A DNA stretch of 64,000 bases from Komagataeibacter oboediens (GTDB lineage: Bacteria > Pseudomonadota > Alphaproteobacteria > Acetobacterales > Acetobacteraceae): NCBI RefSeq assembly GCF_003207815.1, contig NZ_NKTX01000003.1, positions 1-64,000 on the forward strand, in the 5' to 3' direction. The notes beneath the pieces were generated by a model. The model was not told the DNA's origin and did not search any database. It worked only from the letters and a program-made list of their open reading frames with translations. Shown one piece after another: positions 16,959 to 26,899 of the stretch. The position numbers and the translations under genes were made by a program. Position 1 is the first letter of the stretch; the number at the start of each line of letters is the position of its first letter.

Positions 16959-19652
16959 ATGAAGACGGTTGGGCACGACTCAATGAAAACGGGCCGCACA
17001 CTGAATGTGGACGGCAAGACCTACCATTATTTCTCGATCCCGGAAGCTGAAAAGACGATCGGCTCCGTCAGCCGCCTGCCGGTCAGCCTGAAGGTGCTGC
17101 TGGAAAACGTGCTGCGATTCGAGGACGGACATTCCTACTCGGTCGAGGACGCCAAGGCCATCGCCGGATGGCTGAAGGAAGGGCGCAGCACGAAGGAAGT
17201 TCCCTTCAAGCCCGCGCGTATCCTCATGCAGGATTTCACCGGCGTTCCCGCCGTGGTCGATCTGGCCGCGATGCGCGACGGTATCCTGAAACTGAAGGGC
17301 GACCCGCAGAAGGTGAACCCGCTGGTTCCCGTCAACCTGGTGATCGATCATTCGGTCATGGTGGACGTGGCGGGTTCTCCCGAAGCGCTGCAGGACAACG
17401 TGACCATCGAGTTCGAGCGCAACGGCGAACGCTACGCCTTCCTGCGCTGGGGCCAGGAAGCGTTCGAAAACTTCTCCGTTGTTCCGCCGGGCACGGGGAT
17501 CTGCCACCAGGTGAACCTGGAATACATCGCGCAGGCGGTGTGGACGGCAAATGTGGATGGCAAGGACTATGCCTATCCCGACACCCTGTTCGGCACAGAC
17601 AGCCACACCACCATGGTCAATGGCATGGGCGTGCTGGGCTGGGGCGTTGGCGGGATCGAGGCGGAAGCCGCGATGCTGGGCCAGCCGATCGCCATGCTCA
17701 TCCCCGACGTGATCGGCTTCAAGCTGGTTGGCAAGCTGCCTGAAGGTGCGACCGCCACTGACCTGGTGCTGACCGTCACCCAGATGCTGCGCAAGAAGGG
17801 CGTTGTCGGCAAGTTCGTCGAATTCTTCGGCCCCGCCCTTGACCATCTTCCGGTTGCCGACCGTGCGACCATCGCCAACATGGCACCGGAATATGGTGCG
17901 ACCTGCGGCTTCTTCCCCGTAGACAACCTGACGCTGGATTACCTGCGCCAGACCGGCCGTGAAGAACACCGCATCAAGCTGACGGAAGAATACCTGAAGG
18001 CGCAGGGCATGTTCCGCCATGCCGAATCGGCGCATCCCGTGTTTACCGATACGCTGGAACTCAACCTTGAGACCATCGTGCCGTCCATCGCAGGCCCCAA
18101 GCGCCCGCAGGACCGCGTCGTGCTGAAGGGTGCGGACAAGGCGTTCGAGAAGGAACTGACCGGCAGCCTGGGCGTGCCCGAAGCCGACAAGGACAAGAAG
18201 GCCAAGGTTGCTGGCACCAATTACGAGATCGGCCATGGCGATGTCGTGATCGCGGCCATCACGTCGTGCACCAACACCTCCAACCCTGCCGTGCTGATCG
18301 CGGCTGGTCTGGTGGCGAAAAAGGCACGTGCGCTGGGGCTGAAGCCCAAGCCGTGGGTCAAGACCTCGCTCGCGCCGGGATCGCAGGTGGTGACCGACTA
18401 CCTCAACCGCGCCGGCCTGCAGGCCGAACTGGACGCGATGGGCTTCAACACCGTGGGTTATGGCTGCACGACGTGTATCGGCAACTCCGGCCCGCTGGAA
18501 GATCACATCGTCGATGCGATTGAAGGCAACAAGCTGGTCGCGGTTTCGGTGCTTTCGGGCAACCGTAACTTCGAAGGCCGTATTTCGCCCAACGTGCGCG
18601 CCAACTACCTGGCCAGCCCGCCGCTGGTCGTGGCGTATTCCCTGCTGGGCACCATGCGTGAGGACATCACCACCACCCCGCTGGGCACCTCCAAGAACGG
18701 CAAGCCGGTGTACCTGAAGGACATCTGGCCCACCAACCACGAAGTCGCCGCCCTGATGGGCACCGCGATCACGCGTGAGGAGTTCATCAACCGCTACAAG
18801 CACGTCAGCCAGGGTACGAAGGAATGGCAGGCGCTGAAGGTCGCCACCGGTTCCGAGACCTACAAGTGGGATCCGTCCTCCACCTATGTGCAGGACCCGC
18901 CGTACTTCCAGGACATCACGCCCGAACCCAAGCCGCGTGGCGACATCATCGGTGCCCGTCTGCTGGCGCTGCTGGGTGACAACATCACGACCGACCACAT
19001 CTCGCCTGCTGGCGCGATCAAGGAAAGCTCGCCTGCCGGGCAGTACCTTGAGGCACATGGCGTCGCGAAAAAGGACTTCAACTCCTACGGTTCGCGTCGC
19101 GGCAATGACCGTGTGATGGTGCGTGGCACGTTTGCCAACATCCGCATCAAGAACGAGATGCTGCCCGGCACCGAAGGGGGCGTGTCCAAGCACTTCCCGG
19201 ACGGCAAGGAAGGCTCCATCTACGATGTCGCGATGGAATACAAGAAGGAGGGCGTGCCCCTGGTCGTGATCGGCGGCAAGGAATATGGCATGGGCTCCTC
19301 ACGCGACTGGGCGGCCAAGGGCACCCTGCTGCTGGGCGTGCGTGCGGTGATCGCTGAAAGCTTCGAACGTATCCACCGCTCCAACCTGGTGGGCATGGGC
19401 GTGCTGCCCCTGCTGTTCGAGGAAGGTACGACGCGCAAGACGCTGGGCCTGAAGGGCGACGAGACCTTCGAAATCCGTGGTCTGGACAAGATCACGCCAC
19501 GGATGACGATGACCATGACCATCACCCGCGCCGATGGCTCCAAGCAGGACGTGCCTCTGCTGTGCCGCGTCGATACGCTGGATGAGGTGGAGTATTTCCG
19601 CAATGGCGGCATTCTCCAGACCGTGCTGCGTGGCATGACCAAAGCCGCGTAA
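16959..19652 (+). CDS. acnA: Aconitate hydratase A
   Basis: An 897-residue TCA-cycle enzyme interconverting citrate and isocitrate. The 4Fe-4S ligands are visible as Cys437 ([12 protein letters not shown]) and Cys503/Cys506 ([14 protein letters not shown]). These match E. coli AcnA Cys435, 501 and 504. Domain 4 has [17 protein letters not shown] with the active-site Arg and Ser. ATG 16959 with GGAGG 11 nt upstream gives the canonical start ([20 protein letters not shown]); the open frame extends further upstream without reason. It belongs to the AcnA/IRP1 type, which can be a moonlighting RNA-binding protein. In acetic acid bacteria, aconitase abundance has been tied to acetic acid resistance. 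It is divergent from ccmAB. Confidence 0.98.
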   Translation: MKTVGHDSMKTGRTLNVDGKTYHYFSIPEAEKTIGSVSRLPVSLKVLLENVLRFEDGHSYSVEDAKAIAGWLKEGRSTKEVPFKPARILMQDFTGVPAVVDLAAMRDGILKLKGDPQKVNPLVPVNLVIDHSVMVDVAGSPEALQDNVTIEFERNGERYAFLRWGQEAFENFSVVPPGTGICHQVNLEYIAQAVWTANVDGKDYAYPDTLFGTDSHTTMVNGMGVLGWGVGGIEAEAAMLGQPIAMLIPDVIGFKLVGKLPEGATATDLVLTVTQMLRKKGVVGKFVEFFGPALDHLPVADRATIANMAPEYGATCGFFPVDNLTLDYLRQTGREEHRIKLTEEYLKAQGMFRHAESAHPVFTDTLELNLETIVPSIAGPKRPQDRVVLKGADKAFEKELTGSLGVPEADKDKKAKVAGTNYEIGHGDVVIAAITSCTNTSNPAVLIAAGLVAKKARALGLKPKPWVKTSLAPGSQVVTDYLNRAGLQAELDAMGFNTVGYGCTTCIGNSGPLEDHIVDAIEGNKLVAVSVLSGNRNFEGRISPNVRANYLASPPLVVAYSLLGTMREDITTTPLGTSKNGKPVYLKDIWPTNHEVAALMGTAITREEFINRYKHVSQGTKEWQALKVATGSETYKWDPSSTYVQDPPYFQDITPEPKPRGDIIGARLLALLGDNITTDHISPAGAIKESSPAGQYLEAHGVAKKDFNSYGSRRGNDRVMVRGTFANIRIKNEMLPGTEGGVSKHFPDGKEGSIYDVAMEYKKEGVPLVVIGGKEYGMGSSRDWAAKGTLLLGVRAVIAESFERIHRSNLVGMGVLPLLFEEGTTRKTLGLKGDETFEIRGLDKITPRMTMTMTITRADGSKQDVPLLCRVDTLDEVEYFRNGGILQTVLRGMTKAA

Positions 19653-19695
19653 TCATGGTGCCTGTCCCGGCCCTGACCGGGATGGAATGAAAAGG

Positions 19696-19729
19696 ACGGC
19701 GGCCCGTATCACGTGGGCCGCCGTTTTTT
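19696..19729 (+). terminator. Intrinsic terminator of acnA
   Basis: ACGGCGGCCC (19696-19705) pairs perfectly with GGGCCGCCGT (19715-19724), followed by a T run to 19729. It lies 44 bp after the acnA stop. Confidence 0.9.
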
Positions 19730-19760
19730 ATGGGCAGGGCATATATGCATGATCGGCATA

Positions 19761-19866
19761 GGTAATCGGGATTACCGTTGCATTTTACACATATCCGTGG
19801 TGCCTTTTCTCTATATTGTGCATAAATGAGATGCCGTTTAGAACAATGACTATGTAATAACATAGT
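19761..19866. promoter_or_regulatory. Two palindromes upstream of the LysR gene, candidate operators
   Basis: GGTAATC-gg-GATTACC (19761-19776) and ACTATGT-aata-ACATAGT (19849-19866) are perfect inverted repeats in an AT-rich stretch. The second ends 18 nt before the LysR start codon. LysR proteins usually bind such sites at their own promoter. No divergently oriented target gene is present, so autoregulation is the simplest reading. Binding is inferred. Confidence 0.5.
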
Positions 19867-19884
19867 TAAGGGTGCTGAGGCTTC

Positions 19885-20781
19885 ATGGATCTGCTTTCTG
19901 CCTTGCATAGCTTCGTCCGTGTGGCCGCCACGGGTTCATTCTCGGCGGTATCAAGGGAGACGGGGGCAAGCCAGCCCACCATTTCCCGCCATATTGCGTT
20001 GCTTGAAGCCCATTACGGCGCGACGCTGTTCGCCCGGACCACCCGCAGCCTCATGATGACCGAAGACGGGCGCAGCCTGCTGCCGCACGCCTATGAAGTG
20101 CTGGAAATCCTTGAAACGGCGGAAACGGCCCTTGGTCGCCGTCGTGCAGCGGTGTCCGGCCTTGTGCGCCTTGGCGTGACCACGGCGTTTGGTCTGTATC
20201 TGACCAGCCGGCTGGGCAGCCTGCTGGAGGAACATCCCGATCTGTCGGTTGAACTGGTCATGCGTGACGGTTTTGGCGACCTGGTGGAAGAAGGGCTGGA
20301 TCTTGCCATCCGCATCGGGTCCATTGCCGAAGGATCGCTGATTGCCCGCAGGCTGGGTTCGGTCCATCGCTGCGTGGTGGCGTCGACCGATTACCTTGCC
20401 CGCCGTGGTACGCCGGAACATCCACGTGACCTGCTGAACCACCCCTGCATTGCCTACAGCTATGGCGGCACCCGTCATGACTGGCAGTTCGGCCGGAAGG
20501 GTGAAGCTGAAACCACTGTCGCGGCCAGTGGCCCGTTCCGTGCCAATAGCAGCGAGGCCGTGCTGCAGGCGGTACGCGCGGGGCTGGGGATTGGCATGCT
20601 GCCGACATTCCAGGTGGAAGAGGACATCGCTGCCGGCCGTCTCAAGCACCTGCTGCCGGAATGGACAATTCCGGAACTGCCGTTTTATGCCGTGCACACC
20701 GGGCCGCGTACGTTGCCGCTGCGCACTCGTACCGTGCTGGACTTCCTGATCGAGATTTCAGACGTATTGCGGCAGGGCTAG
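19885..20781 (+). CDS. LysR family transcriptional regulator
   Basis: A 298-residue regulator. The winged helix-turn-helix lies at about 1-60 (FSAVSRETGASQPTISRHIA), followed by a linker helix and a periplasmic-binding-protein-like effector domain (about 90-295; GLVRLGVTTAFGLYL, DLAIRIGSIAEGSLIARRLG). The effector domain resembles the CrgA/AaeR subgroup, where 'L-I-A-R-R-L' is typical. The ligand is unknown. GAGG lies 4 nt before ATG 19885. Genes on both sides point towards or away from it without a classic divergent target, so the regulon may be elsewhere. Two palindromes lie in its upstream region. Confidence 0.92.
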   Translation: MDLLSALHSFVRVAATGSFSAVSRETGASQPTISRHIALLEAHYGATLFARTTRSLMMTEDGRSLLPHAYEVLEILETAETALGRRRAAVSGLVRLGVTTAFGLYLTSRLGSLLEEHPDLSVELVMRDGFGDLVEEGLDLAIRIGSIAEGSLIARRLGSVHRCVVASTDYLARRGTPEHPRDLLNHPCIAYSYGGTRHDWQFGRKGEAETTVAASGPFRANSSEAVLQAVRAGLGIGMLPTFQVEEDIAAGRLKHLLPEWTIPELPFYAVHTGPRTLPLRTRTVLDFLIEISDVLRQG

Positions 20782-20814
20782 GCCACGCATTGCGTCTGTC
20801 CCGGCTGGGTCATG

Positions 20815-20891
20815 ACAGTTGCCGGGTACCCCTTTTTTCAGAAAGGTGACGTTTTCTGAAGCGTTCTGAAAAAAGCTTTACCAGAAACTTC
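20815..20891. repeat. Dispersed palindromic repeat, copy 2 (degenerate)
   Basis: A diverged copy: CCCCTTTTTTCAGAAAGG replaces the first hairpin and TCTGAAGCGTTCTGAAAAAA the start of the second, followed by GCTTTACCAGAAACTT as the right arm. Only the right half is well conserved. It lies between the convergent LysR gene and the 313-residue unknown gene. Confidence 0.7.
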
Positions 20892-20918
20892 TGTTTCTCA
20901 TCAAAGAACTGTCTGTTT

Positions 20919-21860
20919 TCAGTCCAGTGGGCTGCCCCGGCCGGGCTGCGGGGCAGCGGGATCACGCGCAAGCCGTTCACGCTGTTCCTCGCTTGAGGCC
21001 AGCATGTCGCTGTTGAACCCGTCATGCAGGACCTGCGCCCAGCCAGCCATCCACGTATTCGTGCGTTTGACGAAGTCGCTGGCGGCAGGCTGCTGGCCCA
21101 GCGTGTCCTTGACCCAGTAATCCGGTGTGCGCAGCATCTTGGTGCTGTCGGTATTCACGGGATTGAGGAAGATGGTCACCGTTTCGACATTGACGTTGTG
21201 GTCACCTGCGGGCGTGCTGTAGCTCCACCCGGCCTTCAGCAGCACGGGCGGCAGGACGAAACCTTCTTCACGCAGCCGGTTGGCGATGATGGCCGTACGG
21301 TTGATGGAAGCGGGATAGACCGCCGTGGTGAACCAGCATTCCATGGCGGGCGGATGTGCGGTCAGCACGCGGGACATGTAGTTCCGGTCGTCATGGCAAC
21401 TGGAATCAATGGAGGAAATGGCCGTTTCCGGCACGGGCTGGGTGCTGCCTTCCGCCCCGATCATGCCGGTCACCACATGGCCTTCCACGCGGATCAGGAC
21501 GTTTTCCAGCACTTCCCCGTGCGGACCATTGATGATGTTCATGACCGGGTGCCATGTGCCCGCAGGTAGCGGCAGGATACGGCCTGCGAACGGGATTGCC
21601 TTGGTCAGCCGGTCGGTAATCGGCATCATTGTAATGACACCGTCTTCCCCATTGCTGTCCCCGCTGCCTTCACCTTTTGCAGGGGCATCATGCATGCCCA
21701 GCCGATTATGGATATTCGCAGACAGCGCAGCCAGACGGGGCACCAGCCGGAGCAGGTAGGCTGGCGGGAAAATCAGCGTCAGCACCGTAAACGGCACGAT
21801 CAGGTACAGGCAGAACCGCCATAACGGCGCACGATGCCACAAACGCGAGAAAGCAGACAT
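20919..21860 (-). CDS. Uncharacterised bitopic membrane protein, third gene of the AAA+ module
   Basis: A 313-residue protein I do not recognise. One strong TM segment near the N-terminus (about 13-35, FCLYLIVPFTVLTLIFPPAY) precedes a large soluble part, predicted periplasmic. That part has RILPLPAGTWHPVMNIINGP, a strand-rich centre and a conserved-looking NRTAIIANRLREEGF and GWAQVLHDGFNSD. A Gly/Ser/Asp linker sits at about 58-74. It starts 111 bp after the AAA+ ATPase stop on the same strand, so it may belong to the same operon. No ribosome binding site is obvious. A role with the ATPase is inferred from proximity only. Confidence 0.55.
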   Translation of the reverse strand: MSAFSRLWHRAPLWRFCLYLIVPFTVLTLIFPPAYLLRLVPRLAALSANIHNRLGMHDAPAKGEGSGDSNGEDGVITMMPITDRLTKAIPFAGRILPLPAGTWHPVMNIINGPHGEVLENVLIRVEGHVVTGMIGAEGSTQPVPETAISSIDSSCHDDRNYMSRVLTAHPPAMECWFTTAVYPASINRTAIIANRLREEGFVLPPVLLKAGWSYSTPAGDHNVNVETVTIFLNPVNTDSTKMLRTPDYWVKDTLGQQPAASDFVKRTNTWMAGWAQVLHDGFNSDMLASSEEQRERLARDPAAPQPGRGSPLD

Positions 21861-21971
21861 TCAGCAGTCCATGCCGCAGGCGGTCATGCCTTTCCCCACC
21901 TGGGAAACAGGCAGGGCACCGTGGTCCGTCAGGGCTGGCCGGGACTGGAAACGTGATACCACCCGCATGGA

Positions 21972-23246
21972 TCAGGAACTGATCCGCGCGCGCTGGGCAT
22001 CGCGTTCTTCGTCTGCGATTTCGGCCACTATGCCGTCTTCACTGGAGACAACGCGCACCAGTTTCGCCCCCTGCTGGCGGGCGGTGATGAGCGAGTCGCT
22101 GATCATGTCCTCAATGGATCGGGCCAGATCACGCGCACTGGCGGCGGGCCCCATGCGGTCCTGCCTGCGCATGACTTCAAACAGCAGCGCGGGATCAATG
22201 CCGCCGGTTTCGACCTTCAGGCCATAGCTGTCGATCATGGCCTCGATCTCAAGGGCGGAGACACGCGCGATGTCGAGTCCTTCCAGCGGACGGAAAATGA
22301 AAATGCGGTCCAGACGGTTCAGCACTTCCGGCGCGAAACCGGCCTGGCGCAGGGCTTCGACCGATTCGGCGCGCATCTTGTCGGGTTCATCTGCCAGCCT
22401 GTCCGCAATTTCGGTCAGGGCTTCGGTGGCGATGTTGGATGTCAGGATGAAGATGCTGCGTACGGTGGAAATCTGCTGCCCGGTGGAGGCCTCGGTCACG
22501 TGTCCGTCGTTCCATGCGGTCAGGAATTTCTTGAAGACGTCGGGATGCGCCTTCTCGATTTCATCCAGCAGGACCACCGCGTCGGGCTTTTCCTTCAGCC
22601 CGCCGGTCAGCTTGCCGTACGTATCCGACCCCACATACCCCTTGGGCGAGCCGAACAGCTGGGTCGCGGCATGGGGGGAACTCATCTGCGTCATGTCGAA
22701 ATTCAGCAGCGGACGGTCAAGCTGGCGGGCCAGCTGCTTGGCAAGATAGGTCTTGCCCGTGCCCGGCGGGCCTGCCAGCAGGAAGATGCCCACCGGCTTG
22801 CCGCGCACCTGCAGAGCCAGACGGCGGCGCAACTGTGTCGCCACGTCCTCGCATACCTGGTCCTGCCCGATCACGCGGGCACGCAGGCTTGCGGCCAGTT
22901 CCTCCGCGTCGATCACGGTTTCTTTCTGTTCGCGCGCCAGCATTTCCTCCAGCGCGCTGCGATTGGTCAGCCTGGCGAGTACGTCCATTATCCATCCCCG
23001 TCTGCGTCGGATCCCCTTGCGGGCCAGTTTTTCGGCCCGGTTCTCAAACCACAGCCCGGTCAGCGCCAGCAGGGCGCTGGCCGCTGCCACGACCGGATAG
23101 GCCGGGGCACACCATTCCATGAAATGCCGCAGGCTGGCGAGCGAAAGATGCAACGCCATTGCGGCCTGAAAGCTGCCCAGCACCAGGAAAATGACCATGA
23201 TGAGGGGTACCAGCCGTTCCATCAGGGCCGGATAGAGCGGTTTCAT
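21972..23246 (-). CDS. Membrane-anchored Hsp100/Clp-like AAA+ ATPase
   Basis: A 424-residue protein. Two hydrophobic segments (about 10-35 and 48-67) are followed by a basic stretch (RKGIRRRR) and a single AAA_2 domain like the second ATPase domain of ClpA/ClpB. RVIGQDQ begins the domain at 124. Walker A GPPGTGKT is at 159-166, the pore loop KGYVG near 202-206, Walker B VVLLDEIEKAH at 224-234, sensor 1 LTSN near 268-271, and the arginine finger region LNRLDRIFIF at 309-318. A C-terminal small domain follows. There is no N-domain, first AAA domain, zinc finger or obvious IGL/IGF ClpP loop. It looks like a membrane-tethered unfoldase or remodeller. It overlaps the upstream gene by 4 bp (ATGA), so the two are translationally coupled. 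Confidence 0.8.
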   Translation of the reverse strand: MKPLYPALMERLVPLIMVIFLVLGSFQAAMALHLSLASLRHFMEWCAPAYPVVAAASALLALTGLWFENRAEKLARKGIRRRRGWIMDVLARLTNRSALEEMLAREQKETVIDAEELAASLRARVIGQDQVCEDVATQLRRRLALQVRGKPVGIFLLAGPPGTGKTYLAKQLARQLDRPLLNFDMTQMSSPHAATQLFGSPKGYVGSDTYGKLTGGLKEKPDAVVLLDEIEKAHPDVFKKFLTAWNDGHVTEASTGQQISTVRSIFILTSNIATEALTEIADRLADEPDKMRAESVEALRQAGFAPEVLNRLDRIFIFRPLEGLDIARVSALEIEAMIDSYGLKVETGGIDPALLFEVMRRQDRMGPAASARDLARSIEDMISDSLITARQQGAKLVRVVSSEDGIVAEIADEERDAQRARISS

Positions 23247-23881
23247 TGCACAACTACCCCGATCACGATTTCCGTGTCACGCGTCAGCACCGGCAGCGCG
23301 GTGGGGCCCGGCACGAAGACCGCGCCCGCGTGGATGCCCGCAGGACCGGGATCGCCCGCCGCGGTAATGGACACGTTGCCCGCCACGCGGATGGGCAGGA
23401 TCACGCTTTTGGGCTGAGGACCCAGATGCACGGTCTGCACCAGCCCCAGCGACTGCACGTTCACCACCGCGTTGCTGCCGGTCATGTCATACATGGGCAT
23501 GTCGGCCAGGATGATGTCCCGCCGTTTCAGCGCGGCCAGGATCTCGGCCTGCTGCTGTATGGAATAGGACGTCTGGCGTAGCATGTCCGCCGCACGGTCG
23601 GGGGAGATCATGGGCATCTGGCCCATCATGTCGGGGCGGTTCTGCACCGGGGCGTTCAGCATGAGGTGCGTGCCATCGCTGGTGCCACCACCGCCCGCCT
23701 CGGCCGCGACGGGGGGTGTCTGGCTGCTGCTGCCCCCTTCGCGCGCGGCCATGAAACCGCCCGTGCCCAGACCGCCGCCCGCGACGACGGCAGCGATCAG
23801 CCCCACTACAACCAGCCGGCGGCTGGATGAGCGTTCACTGCGTTCCCGAGTGGGCTCCGGCGGTGAGTTCAAGGGCGTCAT
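23243..23881 (-). CDS. Uncharacterised bitopic protein, first gene of the AAA+ module
   Basis: A 212-residue protein I do not recognise. A charged cytoplasmic N-terminus with Arg and Ser (about 1-22) precedes one TM segment (about 23-43, LVVVGLIAAVVAGGGLG). A Gly/Ser-rich linker and a periplasmic part follow, with an amphipathic helix (DMLRQTSYSIQQQAEILAAL, about 99-118) and a strand-rich C-terminal domain (VHLGPQPKSVILPIRVAGNV). The start is ATG 23881, where the protein-like composition begins; the frame stays open much further upstream, antisense to rimP. The stop overlaps the AAA+ start as ATGA. Its promoter region (23882-23974) is shared divergently with rimP. Confidence 0.55.
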   Translation of the reverse strand: MTPLNSPPEPTRERSERSSSRRLVVVGLIAAVVAGGGLGTGGFMAAREGGSSSQTPPVAAEAGGGGTSDGTHLMLNAPVQNRPDMMGQMPMISPDRAADMLRQTSYSIQQQAEILAALKRRDIILADMPMYDMTGSNAVVNVQSLGLVQTVHLGPQPKSVILPIRVAGNVSITAAGDPGPAGIHAGAVFVPGPTALPVLTRDTEIVIGVVVQ

Positions 23882-23974
23882 GCGTGCATAATGTGGGTCA
23901 CGGGTGTGATCTGGCAAGACGTTAAGATGCAGGAAATGTAACGCCCGGTCCGATATATAGTTCTTGCGGTCAGC

Positions 23975-24676
23975 GTGGGCGTGACCTATGTTACGGGCAA
24001 TTCCTTCATCTCTGGTTTTTCTTTGGGGGGTGGCCGCAAGGCTGCCTTTTTTGCATTGGACGCTGATCTGCCTTTCCTGACGGGCCTTGATGCCCGTATT
24101 GCCGAAATGATCGCGCCAGCGCTGGCCGACATGGGCTTTGACCTTGTGCGCGTGGCGGTGCTGGGGCGCGAATCCCCCACCGTGCAGATCATGGCGGACC
24201 GTGCGGATGGCACGCTGATCGCCATCGAGGACTGTGAACAGATCAGTCATGCGGTGGGCGCGATACTGGATGTCGAGGACCCGCTGCCGGGTGCCTGGAC
24301 ACTGGAAGTGTCCTCCGCCGGGATCGACCGGCCGCTGACCCGCGCCAAGGACTGGGAACGGTTCGCGGGGCACCTCGCCCGGGCCGAGATGAACATGCCC
24401 GTCGACGGTCGCAAGCGTTTTTCCGGGATCGTGCTGGGTGCGCGTGACGGCCACGGCCTGATGCGGCTGGATGACGGGACCGAGGTCGCGCTGCCTTTCG
24501 CTGACATGCGCAAGGCGCGTCTTGTCCTGACCGATGAACTGATCGAGGCGAGCGCCCGGATGATGAAGCCGGACGCCGCCAGCGACGAAAACGGGCCGGA
24601 GGAGGATGCCTCCCCGGCCGGAACGCAGAAGGCCCCTGGCAAGCCCGACCGCAAGCCGGCGCGCAAGGCCAACTGA
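23975..24676 (+). CDS. rimP: Ribosome maturation factor RimP
   Basis: A protein of up to 233 residues that assists 30S subunit maturation. [24 protein letters not shown] opens the N-terminal domain. [20 protein letters not shown] with the PLT motif is the family signature, and the C-terminal SH3-like part follows. An unusual Lys/Pro/Ala-rich tail (about 200-233) ends it. GTG 23975 is the earliest start; TTG 24056, 27 codons later and nearer the conserved domain, is an alternative. Neither has a strong Shine-Dalgarno. It heads the rimP-nusA-ylxR-infB-rbfA operon, with 20 bp to nusA. Confidence 0.92.
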   Translation: MGVTYVTGNSFISGFSLGGGRKAAFFALDADLPFLTGLDARIAEMIAPALADMGFDLVRVAVLGRESPTVQIMADRADGTLIAIEDCEQISHAVGAILDVEDPLPGAWTLEVSSAGIDRPLTRAKDWERFAGHLARAEMNMPVDGRKRFSGIVLGARDGHGLMRLDDGTEVALPFADMRKARLVLTDELIEASARMMKPDAASDENGPEEDASPAGTQKAPGKPDRKPARKAN

Positions 24677-24696
24677 ACGATGTTGTGGAGACACTG

Positions 24697-26232
24697 ATGG
24701 ATACGTCCGTTGCCCGTCCCGAACTGCTGCTGGTGGCCGATGCCGTAGCGCGGGAAAAGTCGATCGACCGCGAGGAAGTGCTGGAAGCGATGGAGCAGGC
24801 CATCCAGAAGGCCGGCCGCGCGAAATACGGTCATGAAAAGGATATCCGCGCCACCATCGACCGCAAGACCGGCGATGTCCGCCTGTCACGCTGGACCGAA
24901 GCGGTCGAGACGGTGGAAAACGAGGAAACCCAGATCCCGCTGTACATCGCGCGCAAGTTCAAGCCCGAGATCCAGCTGGGCGAATACCTGATCGACCCGC
25001 TGCCGCCCATCGACTTCGGTCGTATCGCGGCGCAGACGGCAAAGCAGGTCATTGTCCAGCGCGTGCGCGAATATGAACGCCGCCGCCAGTTCAATGACTT
25101 CAAGGACCGTGTGGGCGAGATCATCAACGGCACCGTCAAGCGCACGGAATATGGCAACCTGCTGGTCGAAATCGGGGATGCCGAAGCCCTGCTGCGCCGC
25201 GATGAACTGATCCCGCGCGAAAGCTTCCGCAATTCCGACCGCGTGCGCGCCTATATCTATGACGTACGTGACGAGCCGCGTGGCCCGCAGATCTTCCTGT
25301 CCCGCACGCATCCGGCGTTCCTCGCCAAGCTGTTCGCGCAGGAAGTGCCCGAGATCTATGATGGCATCATCGAGATCAAGGCAGTTGCCCGTGACCCCGG
25401 TTCGCGCGCGAAAATGGCCGTGATCTCCCGCGATGCGTCGATCGATCCGGTCGGCGCCTGCGTGGGCGTACGTGGCCGCCGCGTTCAGGAAGTCGTGAAG
25501 GAACTCCAGGGCGAAAAGATCGATATCATTCCGTGGAGCCCGCAGGCAGCGACCTTCGTTGTCAACGCCCTTGCGCCGGCGGAAGTCAGCAAGGTGGTGA
25601 TGGACGAGGAAGCAGGCCGGGTGGAGGTCGTCGTGCCTGATGACCAGCTCAGCCTCGCCATCGGGCGGCGCGGGCAGAATGTCCGCCTCGCCAGCCAGCT
25701 GACGCGCTGGGACATCGACATCCTGACCGAAGCCGAGGAATCGGAACGCCGGCAGGAAGAATTCCGTCGCCGCAGCAACCTGTTTGTCGAGGCGCTGGAC
25801 GTTGATGACGTCATCGCGGGCCTGCTGGTGACCGAAGGGTTCCATTCCATCGAGGAACTGGCATTCGCCGATCCCGAGGAACTGGCCAGCATCGAAGGCT
25901 TTGACGAGGACGTGGCCAGCGAACTGGTCCGCCGCGCCGAAGGCTACCTCGCGGGGCAGGAAGAGGAACTGGATAACAAGCGCCGGGCGCTGGGTGTCAC
26001 CGATGACATCGCGGCCCTGGGCGTGTTCACTAACCAGATGCTGGTGACGCTGGGTGAAAAAGGCGTGAAGACGCTGGATGATCTGGCCGACCTGGCGGGT
26101 GATGAACTGGTCGAGATCCTTGGCAGCGATGCCATTGACGAGGATGCGGCTAATGAAATCATCATGGCGGCGCGTGCCCACTGGTTTGATGAAGACGACA
26201 AGGCTGGTGAGCAGGAGACGTCCGACGTCTGA
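24697..26232 (+). CDS. nusA: Transcription termination/antitermination factor NusA
   Basis: A 511-residue RNA polymerase-binding factor for pausing, termination and antitermination. An N-terminal RNAP-binding domain (about 1-125), S1 domain (about 130-200, GEIINGTVKRTEYGNLLVEI) and two KH domains (about 200-345; DPVGACVGVRGRRVQEVVKE and LAIGRRGQNVRLASQLTRW) are followed by two acidic helix-hairpin-helix repeats (about 365-505). Those C-terminal repeats are the alphaproteobacterial/E. coli pattern. ATG 24697 has GGAG 6 nt upstream; the GTG at 24685 overlaps that site and is rejected. Confidence 0.97.
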   Translation: MDTSVARPELLLVADAVAREKSIDREEVLEAMEQAIQKAGRAKYGHEKDIRATIDRKTGDVRLSRWTEAVETVENEETQIPLYIARKFKPEIQLGEYLIDPLPPIDFGRIAAQTAKQVIVQRVREYERRRQFNDFKDRVGEIINGTVKRTEYGNLLVEIGDAEALLRRDELIPRESFRNSDRVRAYIYDVRDEPRGPQIFLSRTHPAFLAKLFAQEVPEIYDGIIEIKAVARDPGSRAKMAVISRDASIDPVGACVGVRGRRVQEVVKELQGEKIDIIPWSPQAATFVVNALAPAEVSKVVMDEEAGRVEVVVPDDQLSLAIGRRGQNVRLASQLTRWDIDILTEAEESERRQEEFRRRSNLFVEALDVDDVIAGLLVTEGFHSIEELAFADPEELASIEGFDEDVASELVRRAEGYLAGQEEELDNKRRALGVTDDIAALGVFTNQMLVTLGEKGVKTLDDLADLAGDELVEILGSDAIDEDAANEIIMAARAHWFDEDDKAGEQETSDV

Positions 26233-26266
26233 GCAGGAAGATCCCAACGCGGAAGGCGCGGGTGAC

Positions 26267-26899
26267 ATGGAGCATGAAGAGCGCGGTCCGCTGCGCCGCT
26301 GTGCCGTGACCCGCGTGCGGCTGCCAAAGGAGGAAATGATCAGATTTGTCATTTCCCCCGATGGAGTCGTGATCCCTGATCTTTCCGCACGTCTGCCCGG
26401 ACGGGGAATTTGGTTGAGCGCGCGTGCGGATGTGTTAGAAACAGCACGCACACGCGGCGCATTCGCCCGCGCGGCACGGGGAAGGGTTGTTATTCACCCT
26501 GACCTGACCCATCTTGTAGAAGACGGGTTGCTGCGGCGCATGATGGATGTCGCAGGGCTGGCACGGCGGGCAGGACAGATTGTCTGTGGCTTCGCCAAGG
26601 TGCGTGAGTGGGTTGTGGGCGGTCGGGCCGGTCTGGTTATTCAGGCCGCTGATGGCAGCCCCGACGAGAGGAAGAGAGTTTTGTCCGGTGCACGGGACCT
26701 TCCGGTTACGGTTGTTCCTACGGCATCGGGTCTGGGTGCGGCATTTGGCCGCGACCATGTTGTTCATGCGGCGATGCTGCATGGTGAACTGGCGCGCCGA
26801 TTCCGTATCGAGAGTGAACGTTTTGCGGGTTTGTCCGGCAGGGCTGGCCCGAATTCGGCGGAGCGGTCCGCCGGACGGTGTGAACAGGCGGGTACATGA
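26267..26899 (+). CDS. YlxR/L7Ae-type RNA-binding protein
   Basis: A 210-residue fusion typical of alphaproteobacteria. The N-terminal YlxR (DUF448) domain begins with [21 protein letters not shown] and contains PGRGIWLS. The C-terminal part (about 95-190; [35 protein letters not shown]) resembles the L7Ae/YlxQ fold. Both domains are RNA-binding; the role in the nusA-infB operon is not defined in most bacteria. ATG 26267 has a GGAAGG about 10 nt upstream. The stop overlaps infB as ATGA. Confidence 0.88.
   Translation: MEHEERGPLRRCAVTRVRLPKEEMIRFVISPDGVVIPDLSARLPGRGIWLSARADVLETARTRGAFARAARGRVVIHPDLTHLVEDGLLRRMMDVAGLARRAGQIVCGFAKVREWVVGGRAGLVIQAADGSPDERKRVLSGARDLPVTVVPTASGLGAAFGRDHVVHAAMLHGELARRFRIESERFAGLSGRAGPNSAERSAGRCEQAGT

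Noticed and set aside
16980-19193. Long open frame antisense to acnA
   Set aside because: It mirrors acnA codon structure in a high G+C genome, has no family motif, and acnA is certain.
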